A DNA stretch of 45,526 nucleotides from an uncultured Oscillospiraceae bacterium (GTDB taxonomy: Bacteria; Bacillota; Clostridia; Oscillospirales; Ruminococcaceae), in NCBI GenBank assembly GCA_949737515.1, contig CATJCP010000224.1, positions 1 to 45,526 on the forward strand. Direction: 5' to 3'. The stretch's first letter is position 1. Each line of letters starts with the position of its first letter. The translations under genes and the position numbers were made by a program. Below, piece after piece: positions 7,189 to 15,590 of this stretch. The notes below the pieces were generated by a model that saw nothing but the letters and a program-made list of their open reading frames with translations, did not search any database and had not been told where the DNA came from.

Positions 7189-8231
7189 ATGGTTCCACCT
7201 CCCAAAGCATACCCGTAAAACAGCATCAGCATGGCTGTTTGCTTTACATCGTTTATATCAACCACCTCCACCGGGGTGTGCATATACCTTTGAGGGATCG
7301 ACAGCAGTCCGGTTTTCACGCCGCCTCGGGTTACAGCGATGGCGTCCGCATCAGTCCCGGTTCTCCCGCCCATAACCTCTACTTGGCAGGGGATGCTGTT
7401 CTTCCGCGCCGTCTTCTCCAGATACCTGGAAAGCTCCTTGGACAATATGGGGGCATAGCCGATCATAGGGCCGTCTCCCAGGCGTCCGGTGTACTTTTGC
7501 TGGGGCATATCGTGGGTGGGGGAAAAGCTTACATCCACCACAATGGCGTGGGTGGGGGCAATGTCATAGGCTGCCGCCCGGGTTCCGGCGGAACCTACCT
7601 CCTCCATAGAACCAAACAACAGCGTAACGCCACAGTGGAGCCTGTCCCGACAGGCGGCCAGCATTTCCCCTGCCAGGAGCAGAGCGGCACAGCCGCTGCG
7701 GTTGTCCAGCGCCTTCCCGGTAAACCGGGTCTCCCGCAGGCACATGGGCTCCATATCCGCAGTGACGCGGTCTCCCCAGGTGACAAGGGTCTTGGCTTTC
7801 TCCTTGGAATAGCCAATGTCTATCACCATTTCATCCACCTTCTGGGTCGGATGTTGGGGGGTGTCCAGGCTGGGCGGCAGATAACCCACCACGCCGGGGA
7901 TGGGTGTTTTGGGGCGGCCCCAGACCAGAACCGGAGAGGCGGCCTGGAGCCGCCTGTCCACGCCGCCGCAGGGGGTGACATGGAGAAGCCCGTCGTCGGC
8001 AATAGAAGTTACCATAAACCCGATCTCATCCAAATGGGCCTCCAGCAGCAGGTGGGGCTCCCCCTCCTTAGGCGGACGGATGGTACAGATAACATTGTTA
8101 AAACCGTCGATTTGTACCGGGGATTCGGAAAAAGGAGCGCATAGCTCCGCTATTACGCCGCTGACGGAGGATTCCCCTCCGGATACGCCGTTTACCTGGG
8201 CAAGGGTTTGGATTAACTCAATGGCCTCCAT
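7185..8231 (-). CDS. M42 family metallopeptidase (deblocking aminopeptidase-like)
   Basis: This is a 348-residue cytoplasmic metal-dependent aminopeptidase of family M42, relatives of which form tetrahedral dodecamers that trim peptides to amino acids. All expected active-site residues are visible: H66 and D68 (EAHLDEIGF), D176 (GKALDNRSG), the E210-E211 pair (SMEEVGSAG), D233 (IVVDVSF) and H318 (RYMHTPVEV). I chose ATG 8231 because AAAGGA lies about seven bases upstream; the frame extends to 8300 without a better ribosome-binding site. The stop overlaps the start of the degenerate paralogue by four bases. murD lies 79 bp upstream in the same direction and may share the transcript. Confidence 0.92.
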   Translation of the reverse strand: MEAIELIQTLAQVNGVSGGESSVSGVIAELCAPFSESPVQIDGFNNVICTIRPPKEGEPHLLLEAHLDEIGFMVTSIADDGLLHVTPCGGVDRRLQAASPVLVWGRPKTPIPGVVGYLPPSLDTPQHPTQKVDEMVIDIGYSKEKAKTLVTWGDRVTADMEPMCLRETRFTGKALDNRSGCAALLLAGEMLAACRDRLHCGVTLLFGSMEEVGSAGTRAAAYDIAPTHAIVVDVSFSPTHDMPQQKYTGRLGDGPMIGYAPILSKELSRYLEKTARKNSIPCQVEVMGGRTGTDADAIAVTRGGVKTGLLSIPQRYMHTPVEVVDINDVKQTAMLMLFYGYALGGGTI

Positions 8232-8310
8232 AAAAACATCCTTTCCTGAGAAAATGGGAAGCATTTGGATACATGACACAGGCAGACATGCTTGCTGCAA
8301 TCAAGGCCCT

Positions 8311-9711
8311 CTACAGACCTTTTACCAGCTCTTTAAACCGCCTTCCCCGCACCTCAAAATTGGGGAATGCGTCAAAGCTGGCACAGGCAGGGGAGAGGGA
8401 CACAATATCCCCCTTTTCCGCAATCCTTCTCGCAATGCCCACGGCGTCCTCTAAATCCTTGGCGTGGTAAATGGGCAGCCTTTCCTCCTCAAACCCCTGT
8501 CCGCTCCGGACTGCGGCTTCAATCTTCGGCGCTGTCAGGCCCATTAGGATCAAGGCCTTGACCTTATCGACGATGTAGGGAACCATAGGCTCAAAGGGAA
8601 TCTTTTTATCATATCCCCCAGCCAGCAGGATGATCTTTTGGGGGAAGGCCTTCAGCCCGGCAACCGTCCGGCTGGGGCTGGAGGCAATGGAATCATTATA
8701 CCATTTCACCCCATCCAGCTCCCGGACAAACTCAATACGGTGTTCCACCCCGCCAAACTCCCTGGCGATCCTCCGGATGGTTTCCACAGAAACCTCTCCC
8801 CACACCGCGCTGATGGCCGCCAGATAATTTTCCACATTGTGCAGCCCTGGAATGCGGATCTCCCGCTGGTTCATAATGAAAACAGTCTGCTTCCGGTCCG
8901 AAACATAGATATCCCCCTGCTTGTCGGCATAGGCGCCAAATCGGGGATTCTCCCGCCGGGAGAATTTCCAGAGGCTCCCCCTGATCTCAGGACCAAAGGA
9001 GGCAGTGATCTCATTGTCGGCATTGAGGACAGTCCTGGAAAAGGCGTCTTGATGAAGGAAGATATTTTTCTTTGCCTCTATATACTCCTCCATCGTCCCA
9101 TGGACGTCCAGGTGGTTGGGGGCAACGTTGGTCACCACTGCCACCTGAGGCGCAAAGTGCATTGAAAGGAGCTGGAAACTGGAAAGCTCCGCCACCACCC
9201 GGTCGTCAGGCCGAACCTCCTCCAGGAGGGGGAGAAGGGCCTTACCGATGTTTCCGCCCAGATGGACTGTTTTTCCCTCGGCCTTCAGCATTTCGGAGAT
9301 CAGTGTGGTCGTGGTGGTCTTGCCGTCACTGCCGGTGACAGCGTAGACCGGGCAGGGGCAGAGGCGGAAGAACACCTCCAGCTCACTGGTGACAATACAT
9401 CCAGCCTCCCGGTCGCCGTCCAGCTCCGGGCGGTGAAAGTAGACCCCTGGGGCGCGCAGGACAATATCAAAGTCCTCCAGCTGCTCCAGGTAATCCTCCC
9501 CAAGGCGGAACTTAACGCCCAATCCAGCAAACTCCTCCGCCAAATCTCCCAGCTGCTCCCGGCTCTTCCGGTCACAAAGGGTGACGTCCAGTCCCTTTCG
9601 GGCCAGCATTCGGATCACGTCGTTGTTGCTGACGCCCACGCCAATCACCGCCAGCCTTTTCCCCTTCCAACCCTCAAAAAACCGGGATATCTGATCCTGC
9701 TCCATAGCCAT
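8311..9711 (-). CDS. murD: UDP-N-acetylmuramoylalanine--D-glutamate ligase
   Basis: MurD adds D-glutamate to UDP-MurNAc-L-Ala in the cytoplasmic stage of peptidoglycan synthesis, using ATP. The 466-residue protein has the usual three domains. An N-terminal Rossmann-like UDP-binding domain contains LAVIGVGVSNNDVIR. The central ATPase carries the P-loop GSDGKTTTT at 127-135. It is followed by VAELSSFQL and NVAPNHLDVHG. The C-terminal ligand domain has YNDSIASSPSRT and LAGGYDK. Translation starts at ATG 9711 or two codons later at a second ATG. It is outside a dcw cluster, being followed by the M42 genes. Identification is secure. Confidence 0.96.
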   Translation of the reverse strand: MAMEQDQISRFFEGWKGKRLAVIGVGVSNNDVIRMLARKGLDVTLCDRKSREQLGDLAEEFAGLGVKFRLGEDYLEQLEDFDIVLRAPGVYFHRPELDGDREAGCIVTSELEVFFRLCPCPVYAVTGSDGKTTTTTLISEMLKAEGKTVHLGGNIGKALLPLLEEVRPDDRVVAELSSFQLLSMHFAPQVAVVTNVAPNHLDVHGTMEEYIEAKKNIFLHQDAFSRTVLNADNEITASFGPEIRGSLWKFSRRENPRFGAYADKQGDIYVSDRKQTVFIMNQREIRIPGLHNVENYLAAISAVWGEVSVETIRRIAREFGGVEHRIEFVRELDGVKWYNDSIASSPSRTVAGLKAFPQKIILLAGGYDKKIPFEPMVPYIVDKVKALILMGLTAPKIEAAVRSGQGFEEERLPIYHAKDLEDAVGIARRIAEKGDIVSLSPACASFDAFPNFEVRGRRFKELVKGL

Positions 9712-9750
9712 AATGGGTTATCATCCCTTTCCATCTTCTTATCACAGACG

Positions 9751-9783
9751 ACACCGGCGAACCCTGGCAGGCTGCGCCGGTGT
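9751..9783 (-). terminator. Hairpin between the FlaR-like gene and murD
   Basis: ACACCGGCG (9751-9759) and CGCCGGTGT (9775-9783) can form a nine-bp stem with a 15-base loop. The minus-strand side lacks a good T tract, so it may terminate weakly or only stabilise an RNA end. Confidence 0.35.
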
Positions 9784-9825
9784 TAGTGCTTCGTGTTAGT
9801 ATCAGTGTCGGTGTATGGCTGCCTT

Positions 9826-10395
9826 TTATACCACTGTTTTTTCGCTTTGCTTTGAAAAGCTCCGGCTTTCCAGCCATTTTTGGGCCTGTTTCCTGCTTTT
9901 CAATACAATCACCGTTTTATCCGGGAACCGGTCCAGCTGTTCCCAAATCTTGGGGAGATCGTTTTTTTGGAAGTTCCACACCCATTTCAAAAAGCCCAGA
10001 TCCACCCTCTCCGGACACCCCCTGCCCATATCCGGGCGGGTTTTGCCAAGCCCGGACAAGACGCGCTTTATCACTCCCAGGATGCAGGTAACACGGCTGT
10101 AATGCAGCAGCAACACGCAATCACACCTGGGAATGCGGATATCCAAGGAACTGGTAAAGTTCCCATCCACAATCCATTGATCCCCTTTTACGATCTCCTC
10201 CACCCGTTTGCGCCATTCTGCCTTGGGCGTCTTTACCCAGCCGGGACGCCAATATTCCTTGTCCAGATGAATCAGAGGCAGGCCGGTCCTTTGGGAAAGC
10301 TGACAGGAAAGGGTGGATTTCCCGCTTCCGCCGCTGCCGAGCAAAAGGATCCTCTGGTACGGAAACTGTGAAGGTTCGGTTTTATCAGCGGACAT
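9826..10395 (-). CDS. FlaR/adenylate-kinase-like P-loop NTPase
   Basis: This is a 189-residue small P-loop kinase. The Walker A motif GSGGSGKST spans about residues 20-28. IHLDKEYWRPGW and QWIVDGNF follow, then a hydrophobic DCVLLLHY strand and basic C-terminal region, the layout of proteins annotated 'topology modulation protein FlaR' or AAA_18. The molecular substrate is not established for this family; small-molecule or nucleotide phosphorylation is likely. Its first 11 bases overlap the end of the nitroreductase gene, so the two are co-transcribed from the promoter near 10946. A diverged paralogue of the same type lies at 11907-12482 on the opposite strand. Confidence 0.8.
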   Translation of the reverse strand: MSADKTEPSQFPYQRILLLGSGGSGKSTLSCQLSQRTGLPLIHLDKEYWRPGWVKTPKAEWRKRVEEIVKGDQWIVDGNFTSSLDIRIPRCDCVLLLHYSRVTCILGVIKRVLSGLGKTRPDMGRGCPERVDLGFLKWVWNFQKNDLPKIWEQLDRFPDKTVIVLKSRKQAQKWLESRSFSKQSEKTVV

Positions 10396-10903
10396 ATTTT
10401 ACAACCCCAACCCGTTCCCTTGCGGCGGGAAGGGGTTCCTTTGCATACCCCAGGGCAACCGTCGCACAGACGATATGAGAGGCGGGCACGCCGAAACCAT
10501 CCAATACCCTGCGGACCTCGGGCAGATCACAGGTATCCTTCAGCTGATTGATCCACACAGTGGCCAGCCCCAGGGAATGGGCGGCGAGGAACATATTCTC
10601 CATGGCGCATCCGGTGTCCGCAAAGGCGTTCCCGTTTTCCCGGACATTGGAGACAAGGATCAGCGTTGGGGGCTGATAGAAATTGTAATTGGGGTTGTTC
10701 AGGGCCTTTTGCATCGCCTTGGTAAGTGTTTGGAGATGGTCCTCCCCCTGTACCACGGTGAACTGCCAGGTTTGGCGGTTCATGGCGCTGGGGGCGTAAA
10801 GCCCAGCCTGTAGAATCTGCTCCAGGTCCTCGTCCTTCACCTGGTCGGGGCGGAAGGCACGGACGCTTCTCCGGGTCAAAATATTCTGCATGATTTCGTT
10901 CAT
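10385..10903 (-). CDS. Nitroreductase family protein
   Basis: This 172-residue FMN-dependent oxidoreductase-like protein opens with ILTRRSVRAFRPDQVKDE. APSAMNRQTWQF follows near residue 37, the classic FMN-phosphate and lid region of the nitroreductase family. GCAMENMFLAAHSLGLATVW (about 112-131) is the second signature. The length fits the short single-domain class. These enzymes reduce nitro compounds, quinones or flavins with NAD(P)H and usually act as homodimers. The native substrate cannot be read from sequence. It is first in a two-gene unit, ending 11 bases inside the FlaR-like kinase gene. Confidence 0.9.
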   Translation of the reverse strand: MNEIMQNILTRRSVRAFRPDQVKDEDLEQILQAGLYAPSAMNRQTWQFTVVQGEDHLQTLTKAMQKALNNPNYNFYQPPTLILVSNVRENGNAFADTGCAMENMFLAAHSLGLATVWINQLKDTCDLPEVRRVLDGFGVPASHIVCATVALGYAKEPLPAARERVGVVKYVR

Positions 10904-10945
10904 ATCAGTCCATCCTCTCTTGCAGGCATTCTATTCCTGTTTTTT

Positions 10946-10974
10946 ATTATAAACGTTTGATCCCATGAAGTAAA
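10946..10974 (-). promoter_or_regulatory. Promoter of the nitroreductase/FlaR-like unit
   Basis: TATAAT (10946-10951) is a perfect -10 box on the minus strand. TTTACT (10969-10974) is a four-of-six -35 match with a 17-bp spacer. Confidence 0.6.
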
Positions 10975-10998
10975 GACGCATTGGAGAGAAATCCACCT

Positions 10999-11721
10999 TT
11001 ATTGGACGTAAAATTCTTTTCCGTCGTCCAGCCGCAGACAGCCCAGCCTGCCTCCAAAGGCGCATCCGCAGTCAATGTCAATAAAATCCGGCCCATAAAA
11101 GATCGCGTTCTCTGTCCCCAGAGCTTTCACGGGAGTATGGCCGAACACCAGGGTTCGGTCTCCAAAATACCGGCTTTCCGGTCCCGGTTTGTCAGAAAGG
11201 AAATCCTCCAGCTGATAGTCTTCCAGATCCCGTTCCGGCGAGAAGTTGCGAAGCCCACTGTGGGTCAACACAAAGCGGCGCTCTCCCTCCTCCTCTCCCC
11301 TCCGGACACAGTTGACCGAAATGTCCTCGTAGAGGGTAAAGTCCTGGAGATAGTCCTGGATCTGCTCCTTTTGACCGGCGTCCAGGGCCAGATACTGCTC
11401 AATCGTAGACCGCCCACCATTTTTCAGCCAGAGCCGCAGATGAGGCAGCGCCTCCTTCCCTGCCTTTTGGGGGAGGTTGGCCATAGTTGTGTCAATGGGG
11501 AGCTTTTGGATACACAAAAGCATATTGCATTCGTGGTTTCCCAGAACAGGATAGACATTGGTGCGCTCCATCAGATCGAACAGCAGCGGGATGGACTGGG
11601 CGCCATAGTCGATGGTATCGCCCAAAATAAACATCATGTCCGTTTCCTGGAAGCGGATCAGTCCAAGCATTTTCTGCCAGAGGGTCAGGCAGCCATGAAT
11701 ATCACTCATTACATAGGTCAT
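10999..11721 (-). CDS. Metallophosphoesterase (serine/threonine phosphatase-like)
   Basis: This is a 240-residue calcineurin-like phosphoesterase. All signature motifs are present: the N-terminal metal motif SDIHG (D7, H9), GDTIDYG, GNHE, then the later histidines LTHSGL and VFGHTPVK. The order and spacing match the bacterial PPP-type (PrpE/lambda-phosphatase-like) class, which removes phosphate from Ser/Thr/Tyr residues, though some members act on dinucleotide polyphosphates such as Ap4A. A TTGTCT-16-TACAAT promoter at 11757-11784 precedes it. It appears monocistronic. Confidence 0.88.
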   Translation of the reverse strand: MTYVMSDIHGCLTLWQKMLGLIRFQETDMMFILGDTIDYGAQSIPLLFDLMERTNVYPVLGNHECNMLLCIQKLPIDTTMANLPQKAGKEALPHLRLWLKNGGRSTIEQYLALDAGQKEQIQDYLQDFTLYEDISVNCVRRGEEEGERRFVLTHSGLRNFSPERDLEDYQLEDFLSDKPGPESRYFGDRTLVFGHTPVKALGTENAIFYGPDFIDIDCGCAFGGRLGCLRLDDGKEFYVQ

Positions 11722-11756
11722 TTTTTGATTCCATCTTTCTATAAAGGTTTGCTTCT

Positions 11757-11784
11757 ATTGTAACACATTGCCGGGAAAAGACAA
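11757..11784 (-). promoter_or_regulatory. Candidate promoter of the metallophosphoesterase gene
   Basis: On the minus strand TTGTCT (11779-11784) and TACAAT (11757-11762) are separated by 16 bp, giving a start point about 30 bases before the ATG. Confidence 0.5.
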
Positions 11785-11877
11785 CGGGAAAAAGGGAATA
11801 AATGCATCCTGCAAATAAAATTTTGTAAGACCGGCGCGCTCATATGGGTTCCAGATATTCCTTTTTGTTCCCCTTTA

Positions 11878-11886
11878 TGCTATAAT
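11878..11886 (+). promoter_or_regulatory. Extended -10 promoter of the plus-strand FlaR-like gene
   Basis: TGCTATAAT combines a TGn extension with a consensus -10 box. The -35 region (TTCCTT at 17 bp) is poor, as is common for extended -10 promoters. The ATG lies about 20 bases downstream of the box. Confidence 0.55.
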
Positions 11887-11906
11887 CAGATAGCGAGGTG
11901 GGGCAA

Positions 11907-12482
11907 ATGAAGAAAATTTTGATCATGGGATACAGCGGTTCCGGCAAAACAACTCTGGCGGCTAAGATTGGCCAAAAGCTGGGCTGCAGGGTCATTTACG
12001 TTGACGAGCTCCAGTTTACGGACACCTTTGAAATGCAGGACCAGAAAAAGGTATTCTCCCAGATCAATGGGGCGCTGGCCCAGCAGGACAGCTGGGTCAT
12101 TGACGGTTACCTGAGCCAGTATATTGAGGACAAATGGCTGGAAGCTGCTGATTGCGTTTTGTTCCTCAATTTCAGCCGCTGGAGATGCCTCGTACGCCTG
12201 CTGAAGCGTTCTCAAAGCCATCACCGGCAGGATCACATTCAACCCCCTCGGCCAGACCTTCCCCCTTCGGAAGAGAAAAGGCCGAAGCGCCGCCGGGAAA
12301 GGCCGGAAGGATGGATGAAACGGAAAAACCTCAGATATCTGCGTTGGATTTTTTTACAGGAAAACCGCCTCCGGAGGCAACGGTATTATTTTCGCACCGG
12401 GGAACGTTGCACAGAAAAATTCATTGTCGTAAATACGCCGAAACAGCTGGACGCCTTTTTGCATCAAAAGGGCCTTATCTAA
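11907..12482 (+). CDS. FlaR/adenylate-kinase-like P-loop NTPase (paralogue)
   Basis: This 191-residue P-loop protein is of the same type as the product of 9826-10395. KKILIMGYSGSGKTTLA contains the Walker A motif at about residues 7-14. VIYVDELQF and DSWVIDGYLSQ match the IHLDKEYW and QWIVDGNF positions of its paralogue. A hydrophobic strand DCVLFLNFSRWRCLVRLLKR follows, and the C-terminal half is rich in Arg and Lys. The start at ATG 11907 has GAGGTGGGG upstream; an ATG three codons earlier (11898) would overlap that site. The gene lies alone between two other transcription units and is followed by the strong terminator at 12543-12591. Confidence 0.8.
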   Translation: MKKILIMGYSGSGKTTLAAKIGQKLGCRVIYVDELQFTDTFEMQDQKKVFSQINGALAQQDSWVIDGYLSQYIEDKWLEAADCVLFLNFSRWRCLVRLLKRSQSHHRQDHIQPPRPDLPPSEEKRPKRRRERPEGWMKRKNLRYLRWIFLQENRLRRQRYYFRTGERCTEKFIVVNTPKQLDAFLHQKGLI

Positions 12483-12542
12483 ACCTGTTTTGCACAGATC
12501 TCCTTTGCCCGCTTATATCAAAATATTCTCCTAAAAATATAA

Positions 12543-12591
12543 TAGTCCCCAAAACACATAACAGCGCTTATCGTTATGTGTTTTGGGGACT
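12543..12591. terminator. Strong bidirectional terminator
   Basis: AGTCCCCAAAACACATAAC pairs perfectly with GTTATGTGTTTTGGGGACT around a ten-base loop, giving a 19-bp stem with T-rich DNA on the plus side and A/T-rich DNA on the minus side. It separates the convergent FlaR-like gene and spoVS. Confidence 0.85.
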
Positions 12592-12622
12592 ATTTCGTTT
12601 TGGCTGTTTTCTCAGCGCCGCC

Positions 12623-12886
12623 CTATCTTGGCTCTACGATGAGGCGCATGGCGGTACATTCCTTCTCGCCGATCTGGACATTGGCAAACGCGGGTACGCA
12701 CACAATGTCCACTCCAACGGGAGCAAGAAATCCCCTTGCAATCGCCACCGCCTTAATTGCCTGGTTGGAGGCCCCAGCCCCCACAGCATGGAGCTCGACC
12801 TTACCCTGTTCCCGGACCACGCTGGCAATGGCGCCAGCCAAAGACTTTGGAACCGACCTGGCAGAAACCTTAAGAACTTCCATCAT
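12623..12886 (-). CDS. spoVS: Stage V sporulation protein S
   Basis: This 87-residue protein matches SpoVS over its full length, with characteristic stretches EVLKVSARSVPKSLAGAIA, AVGAGASNQAIKAVAIARGF and PAFANVQIGEKECTAMRL. SpoVS is a small Alba-like, probably nucleic-acid-binding protein needed for normal spore coat and cortex maturation in Bacillus. Two ATGs (12886 and 12883) begin the frame behind GGAGG; most homologues begin MEVLKVSA, so the second ATG is possible. Its neighbours ymdB and rny match the Bacillus order rny-ymdB-spoVS, but here a 290-bp gap with a separate promoter sits before spoVS. Confidence 0.95.
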   Translation of the reverse strand: MMEVLKVSARSVPKSLAGAIASVVREQGKVELHAVGAGASNQAIKAVAIARGFLAPVGVDIVCVPAFANVQIGEKECTAMRLIVEPR

Positions 12887-13117
12887 GATGAAAAACCTCC
12901 TGCGTCCGAAGCTGCCTGATTACAAACTATGACATTGCCGGGGACATTGTGATAAAGCCTCTCCGCAGTCTGGAACTCTTCCCGTAAGCAAGGATTCAAC
13001 GGGCGAGCCCAATAGCCGGGAACTGAAACCTTAAAACTTGAAAGAAAATCAAGGGCAGAACCGGGAGAGGACACCGAAACCTTTTTAAAATGTTGGAAGA
13101 AAATAAAGACATTTTCT
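12887..13117 (-). other. Long untranslated leader of spoVS
   Basis: From the predicted start near 13117 to the spoVS ATG there are about 230 bases without a credible gene. The leader contains several G/C-rich blocks such as GTGTCCTCTCCCGG and GCTCGCCCG, and CTTACGGGAAGAGTTCC. I could not match it to a riboswitch class I know. It may be a structured regulatory leader or simply a long 5' UTR. Confidence 0.4.
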
Positions 13118-13123
13118 AAAATG

Positions 13124-13152
13124 ATTATATAATAAAAAGGCGGTAATTTCAA
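13124..13152 (-). promoter_or_regulatory. Sigma-A-type promoter upstream of spoVS
   Basis: On the minus strand TTGAAA (13147-13152), 17 bp, TATAAT (13124-13129). It begins just beyond the 3' end of ymdB, so spoVS can be transcribed separately from rny-ymdB. Confidence 0.75.
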
Positions 13153-13176
13153 GAGGGGAAGAAAGATATTGTGTAT

Positions 13177-13947
13177 TTACTTCATAAATACACGGTGTAT
13201 TTTAGTGGTTTTACCAGTTTTTTCATCAATAGAGGCGACAATTCCCGATACACAGGAGGGGGTTAAGGCATTTTCAAAGCGGACGGGAAGGTTCCCCCGC
13301 ATTTTTCGGATGGCCAGCTCTGGTTTTATCCCCAAAACAGAGCCCTCCGGGCCGCACATCCCCAGGTCGGTGATGTACCCCAGGCCCTTGGGGAAGATCT
13401 GCTCGTCGGCAGTCTGGACATGGGTGTGGGTCCCTGCCAGGAGGGACGCCCTGCCATCCAGATAGTGAGCCAACGCCAACTTTTCGGAGGTAGCCTCCCC
13501 ATGAAAATCGATGACGACAACAGGGGCGTCGATTTGGGATAGAAGCTCATCAGCAGCGTCAAAAAAGTTGCCGCACTGGTCCATATAGGCGTTGCCCATT
13601 AGGTTGATGACCGCCACTTGGCAGCGCAGAAGGTCAAAGGTGCATAATCCCCGTCCCGGCGTGGTATGGTGCATGTTGGCGGGGCGGAGAATGGGGCTGT
13701 CTGAGCGATCCAGCCAGTCATAAATCTCGCTGCGCCGGAGGGCATGGTTTCCTGTGGTAATCACATCAGCACCGCTGTCCAGAAGGGATTGGGCACTGAC
13801 AGGGTGAATCCCGTTGCCATCAGCAGAATTTTCCCCGTTGACAACCGTCAGGTCAATAGAATATTGGCGTTTGAGCTGGGGGAGACAGCGCCTTACGGCG
13901 GCACAGCCGGAGGAACCGACCACATCGCCCAAAAATAAAAGGTTCAT
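13177..13947 (-). CDS. ymdB: YmdB family metallophosphoesterase (2',3'-cyclic nucleotide phosphodiesterase)
   Basis: This 256-residue cytoplasmic phosphoesterase belongs to the YmdB (TIGR00282) family. Metal-binding motifs are visible in order: LFLGDVVG (D8), VNGENSADGNG, TTGNHALR, VIDFHGEATSEK and GTHTHVQTAD. Bacillus YmdB hydrolyses 2',3'-cyclic nucleotides and influences biofilm and motility gene expression. The start is ATG 13947, with AAAGGA about seven bases upstream; the frame continues to 14031 but that part overlaps the hairpin downstream of rny. It follows rny by 80 bp, the conserved arrangement in Firmicutes. Confidence 0.95.
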   Translation of the reverse strand: MNLLFLGDVVGSSGCAAVRRCLPQLKRQYSIDLTVVNGENSADGNGIHPVSAQSLLDSGADVITTGNHALRRSEIYDWLDRSDSPILRPANMHHTTPGRGLCTFDLLRCQVAVINLMGNAYMDQCGNFFDAADELLSQIDAPVVVIDFHGEATSEKLALAHYLDGRASLLAGTHTHVQTADEQIFPKGLGYITDLGMCGPEGSVLGIKPELAIRKMRGNLPVRFENALTPSCVSGIVASIDEKTGKTTKIHRVFMK

Positions 13948-13996
13948 AGAGCTATTCCTTTCAGTTAAGATAATGGGGTACATGGGGCAAAACAAC

Positions 13997-14021
13997 AGGC
14001 TGCTGAAAATTTCAGCAGCCT
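13997..14021 (-). terminator. Hairpin between rny and ymdB
   Basis: CAGGCTGCTGAAA and TTTCAGCAGCCTG form a near-perfect palindromic stem with almost no loop just after the rny stop codon; on the minus strand GTTGTTTTG follows. It could attenuate read-through into ymdB or protect the rny mRNA end. Confidence 0.5.
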
Positions 14022-14027
14022 GAAAAC

Positions 14028-15590
14028 TCACTTGGCGTATTCAATGGCCCGGCTTTCGCGGATTACATGGACTTTAATCTGTCCGGGATAATCCAGCTCA
14101 TTTTCGATTTTCTTCACAATATCCCGGGCCATAATGACGGTCTGATCGTCGTTGACGGCCTCCGGCTTGACCATAATGCGGATCTCCCTGCCAGCCTGGA
14201 TGGCGTAACACTTCTCGACGCCGTTGAAGGAGTTTGCAATCTCCTCCAGCTTCTCCAGGCGCTTGATGTAGTTCTCTACATTTTCGCGGCGGGCGCCAGG
14301 CCTTGCGGCGGAAATCGCGTCGGCAGCCTGGACCAAAAACGCGACAATGGACTTGGGCTCCACATCTCCGTGGTGGGCCTCAATGGCGTTTACCACAACG
14401 GCATTTTCTTTGTATTTCTTGGCAACCTCAACGCCGATATCCACATGGGAGCCTTCCACCTCATGGGTCAGGGCCTTTCCGATATCGTGTATCAGTCCAG
14501 CCCGGCGGGCCAAGTGTACATCCGCCCCGATCTCAGAGGCCATCATCCCCGCGATGTTGGCCACCTCAATGGAGTGGCTGAGCACATTCTGGCCATAACT
14601 GGTGCGGTAACGCATCCGCCCCAGCAGACGGACCAGTTCTGGATGCATATTGTGGATTCCAAGGTCCATAACTGCCCGCTCGCCGTCCTGCTTCATTTTC
14701 TGTTCAACTTCCTTGCGGGCCTTCTCCACCATCTCCTCAATGCGGGCGGGGTGGATTCTCCCATCCTGGATCAGGCGCTCCAGAGCAATTCTGGCGATCT
14801 CCCTCCGGACAGGCTCAAAGCTGGAAAGGGTAATGGCCTCAGGCGTATCGTCGATAATAAGATCCACGCCGGTAAGGGTTTCCAAAGTACGGATGTTGCG
14901 GCCCTCACGGCCGATGATCCGGCCCTTCATCTCGTCGTTGGGGAGGGAAACAACGGAAACCGTCGCCTCCGCCACATGGTCTGCGGCGCATCTCTGAATC
15001 GCCAAAGAAATACAGGTGCGGGCCTTCTGCTCCGCGTCCTCTTTAAACTGCTGCTCAAACTGGTTGATCCGCACAGCCTTCTCGTGGGTCAGCTCTCCTT
15101 CCAGGTTGGAGAGAAGGTATTCCTTCGCCTGGTCGGAGGTGAAGCCGGAGATCTTTTCCAGCATATCGATCTGATCCTGCTTGACCTTTTCGGCCTCCGC
15201 CAGACGGAGCTCCGCATCCTTCATCTTGCCCTGGACGTTTTCCTCTTTGCGCTCCAGGTTTTCCAGCTTGCGGTCCAGGGATTCCTCCTTCTGCTGGATC
15301 CTCCGCTCCTGCCGCTGGACCTCTACCCGCCGGTCCTTGATCTCCTTCTCAGCCTCGCTGCGCATCTTGTAGATGTCGTCCTTAGCCTCCAAAAGGGATT
15401 CCTTTTTCTTAGTAGTCGCATTTTTAATCGCGTCGTTGACAATGCGTTTGGCTTCCTCCTCAGCGGAGCCGATCTCCGCTTCGGCTGTTTTTCTGCGGTA
15501 TCCCATGCCCACAAAAAAGAACAGAATTCCGCCTAAAATAAAAGCGCCTAATCCGCAGAATACGCCCGTCAAAATGACATTGGCACTCAT
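14028..15590 (-). CDS. rny: Ribonuclease Y
   Basis: RNase Y is the membrane-anchored endoribonuclease that starts mRNA decay in many Firmicutes. The 520-residue protein has the standard layout. An N-terminal membrane helix ([20 protein letters not shown], about residues 5-24) is followed by a long charged coiled coil to about residue 200. The KH domain contains [14 protein letters not shown] and the HD domain contains [10 protein letters not shown] and [17 protein letters not shown], with the metal-binding HD pair. I take ATG 15590 as start; the frame reaches 15650 but the extra 20 residues precede the membrane helix without sense. A consensus promoter lies at 15908-15936, over 300 bases upstream, so the mRNA has a long leader. 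ymdB follows. Confidence 0.96.
   Translation of the reverse strand: MSANVILTGVFCGLGAFILGGILFFFVGMGYRRKTAEAEIGSAEEEAKRIVNDAIKNATTKKKESLLEAKDDIYKMRSEAEKEIKDRRVEVQRQERRIQQKEESLDRKLENLERKEENVQGKMKDAELRLAEAEKVKQDQIDMLEKISGFTSDQAKEYLLSNLEGELTHEKAVRINQFEQQFKEDAEQKARTCISLAIQRCAADHVAEATVSVVSLPNDEMKGRIIGREGRNIRTLETLTGVDLIIDDTPEAITLSSFEPVRREIARIALERLIQDGRIHPARIEEMVEKARKEVEQKMKQDGERAVMDLGIHNMHPELVRLLGRMRYRTSYGQNVLSHSIEVANIAGMMASEIGADVHLARRAGLIHDIGKALTHEVEGSHVDIGVEVAKKYKENAVVVNAIEAHHGDVEPKSIVAFLVQAADAISAARPGARRENVENYIKRLEKLEEIANSFNGVEKCYAIQAGREIRIMVKPEAVNDDQTVIMARDIVKKIENELDYPGQIKVHVIRESRAIEYAK

Noticed and set aside
9779-9813. Short GTGTTAGT-type tandem repeat after murD upstream region
   Set aside because: The units (gtgttagtgcttcgtgttagtatcagtgtcggtg) are only loosely similar, too few and imperfect to call a repeat array.
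12887-13117. spoVS leader as a c-di-AMP (ydaO) riboswitch
   Set aside because: GAATCCTTG and GGGAAGAGTTCC recall parts of the consensus, but the order and the conserved core blocks do not match.
14067-15536. A 489-codon plus-strand frame opposite rny
   Set aside because: Antisense to RNase Y; the leucine-rich translation is a codon-bias artefact of the coiled coil on the other strand.
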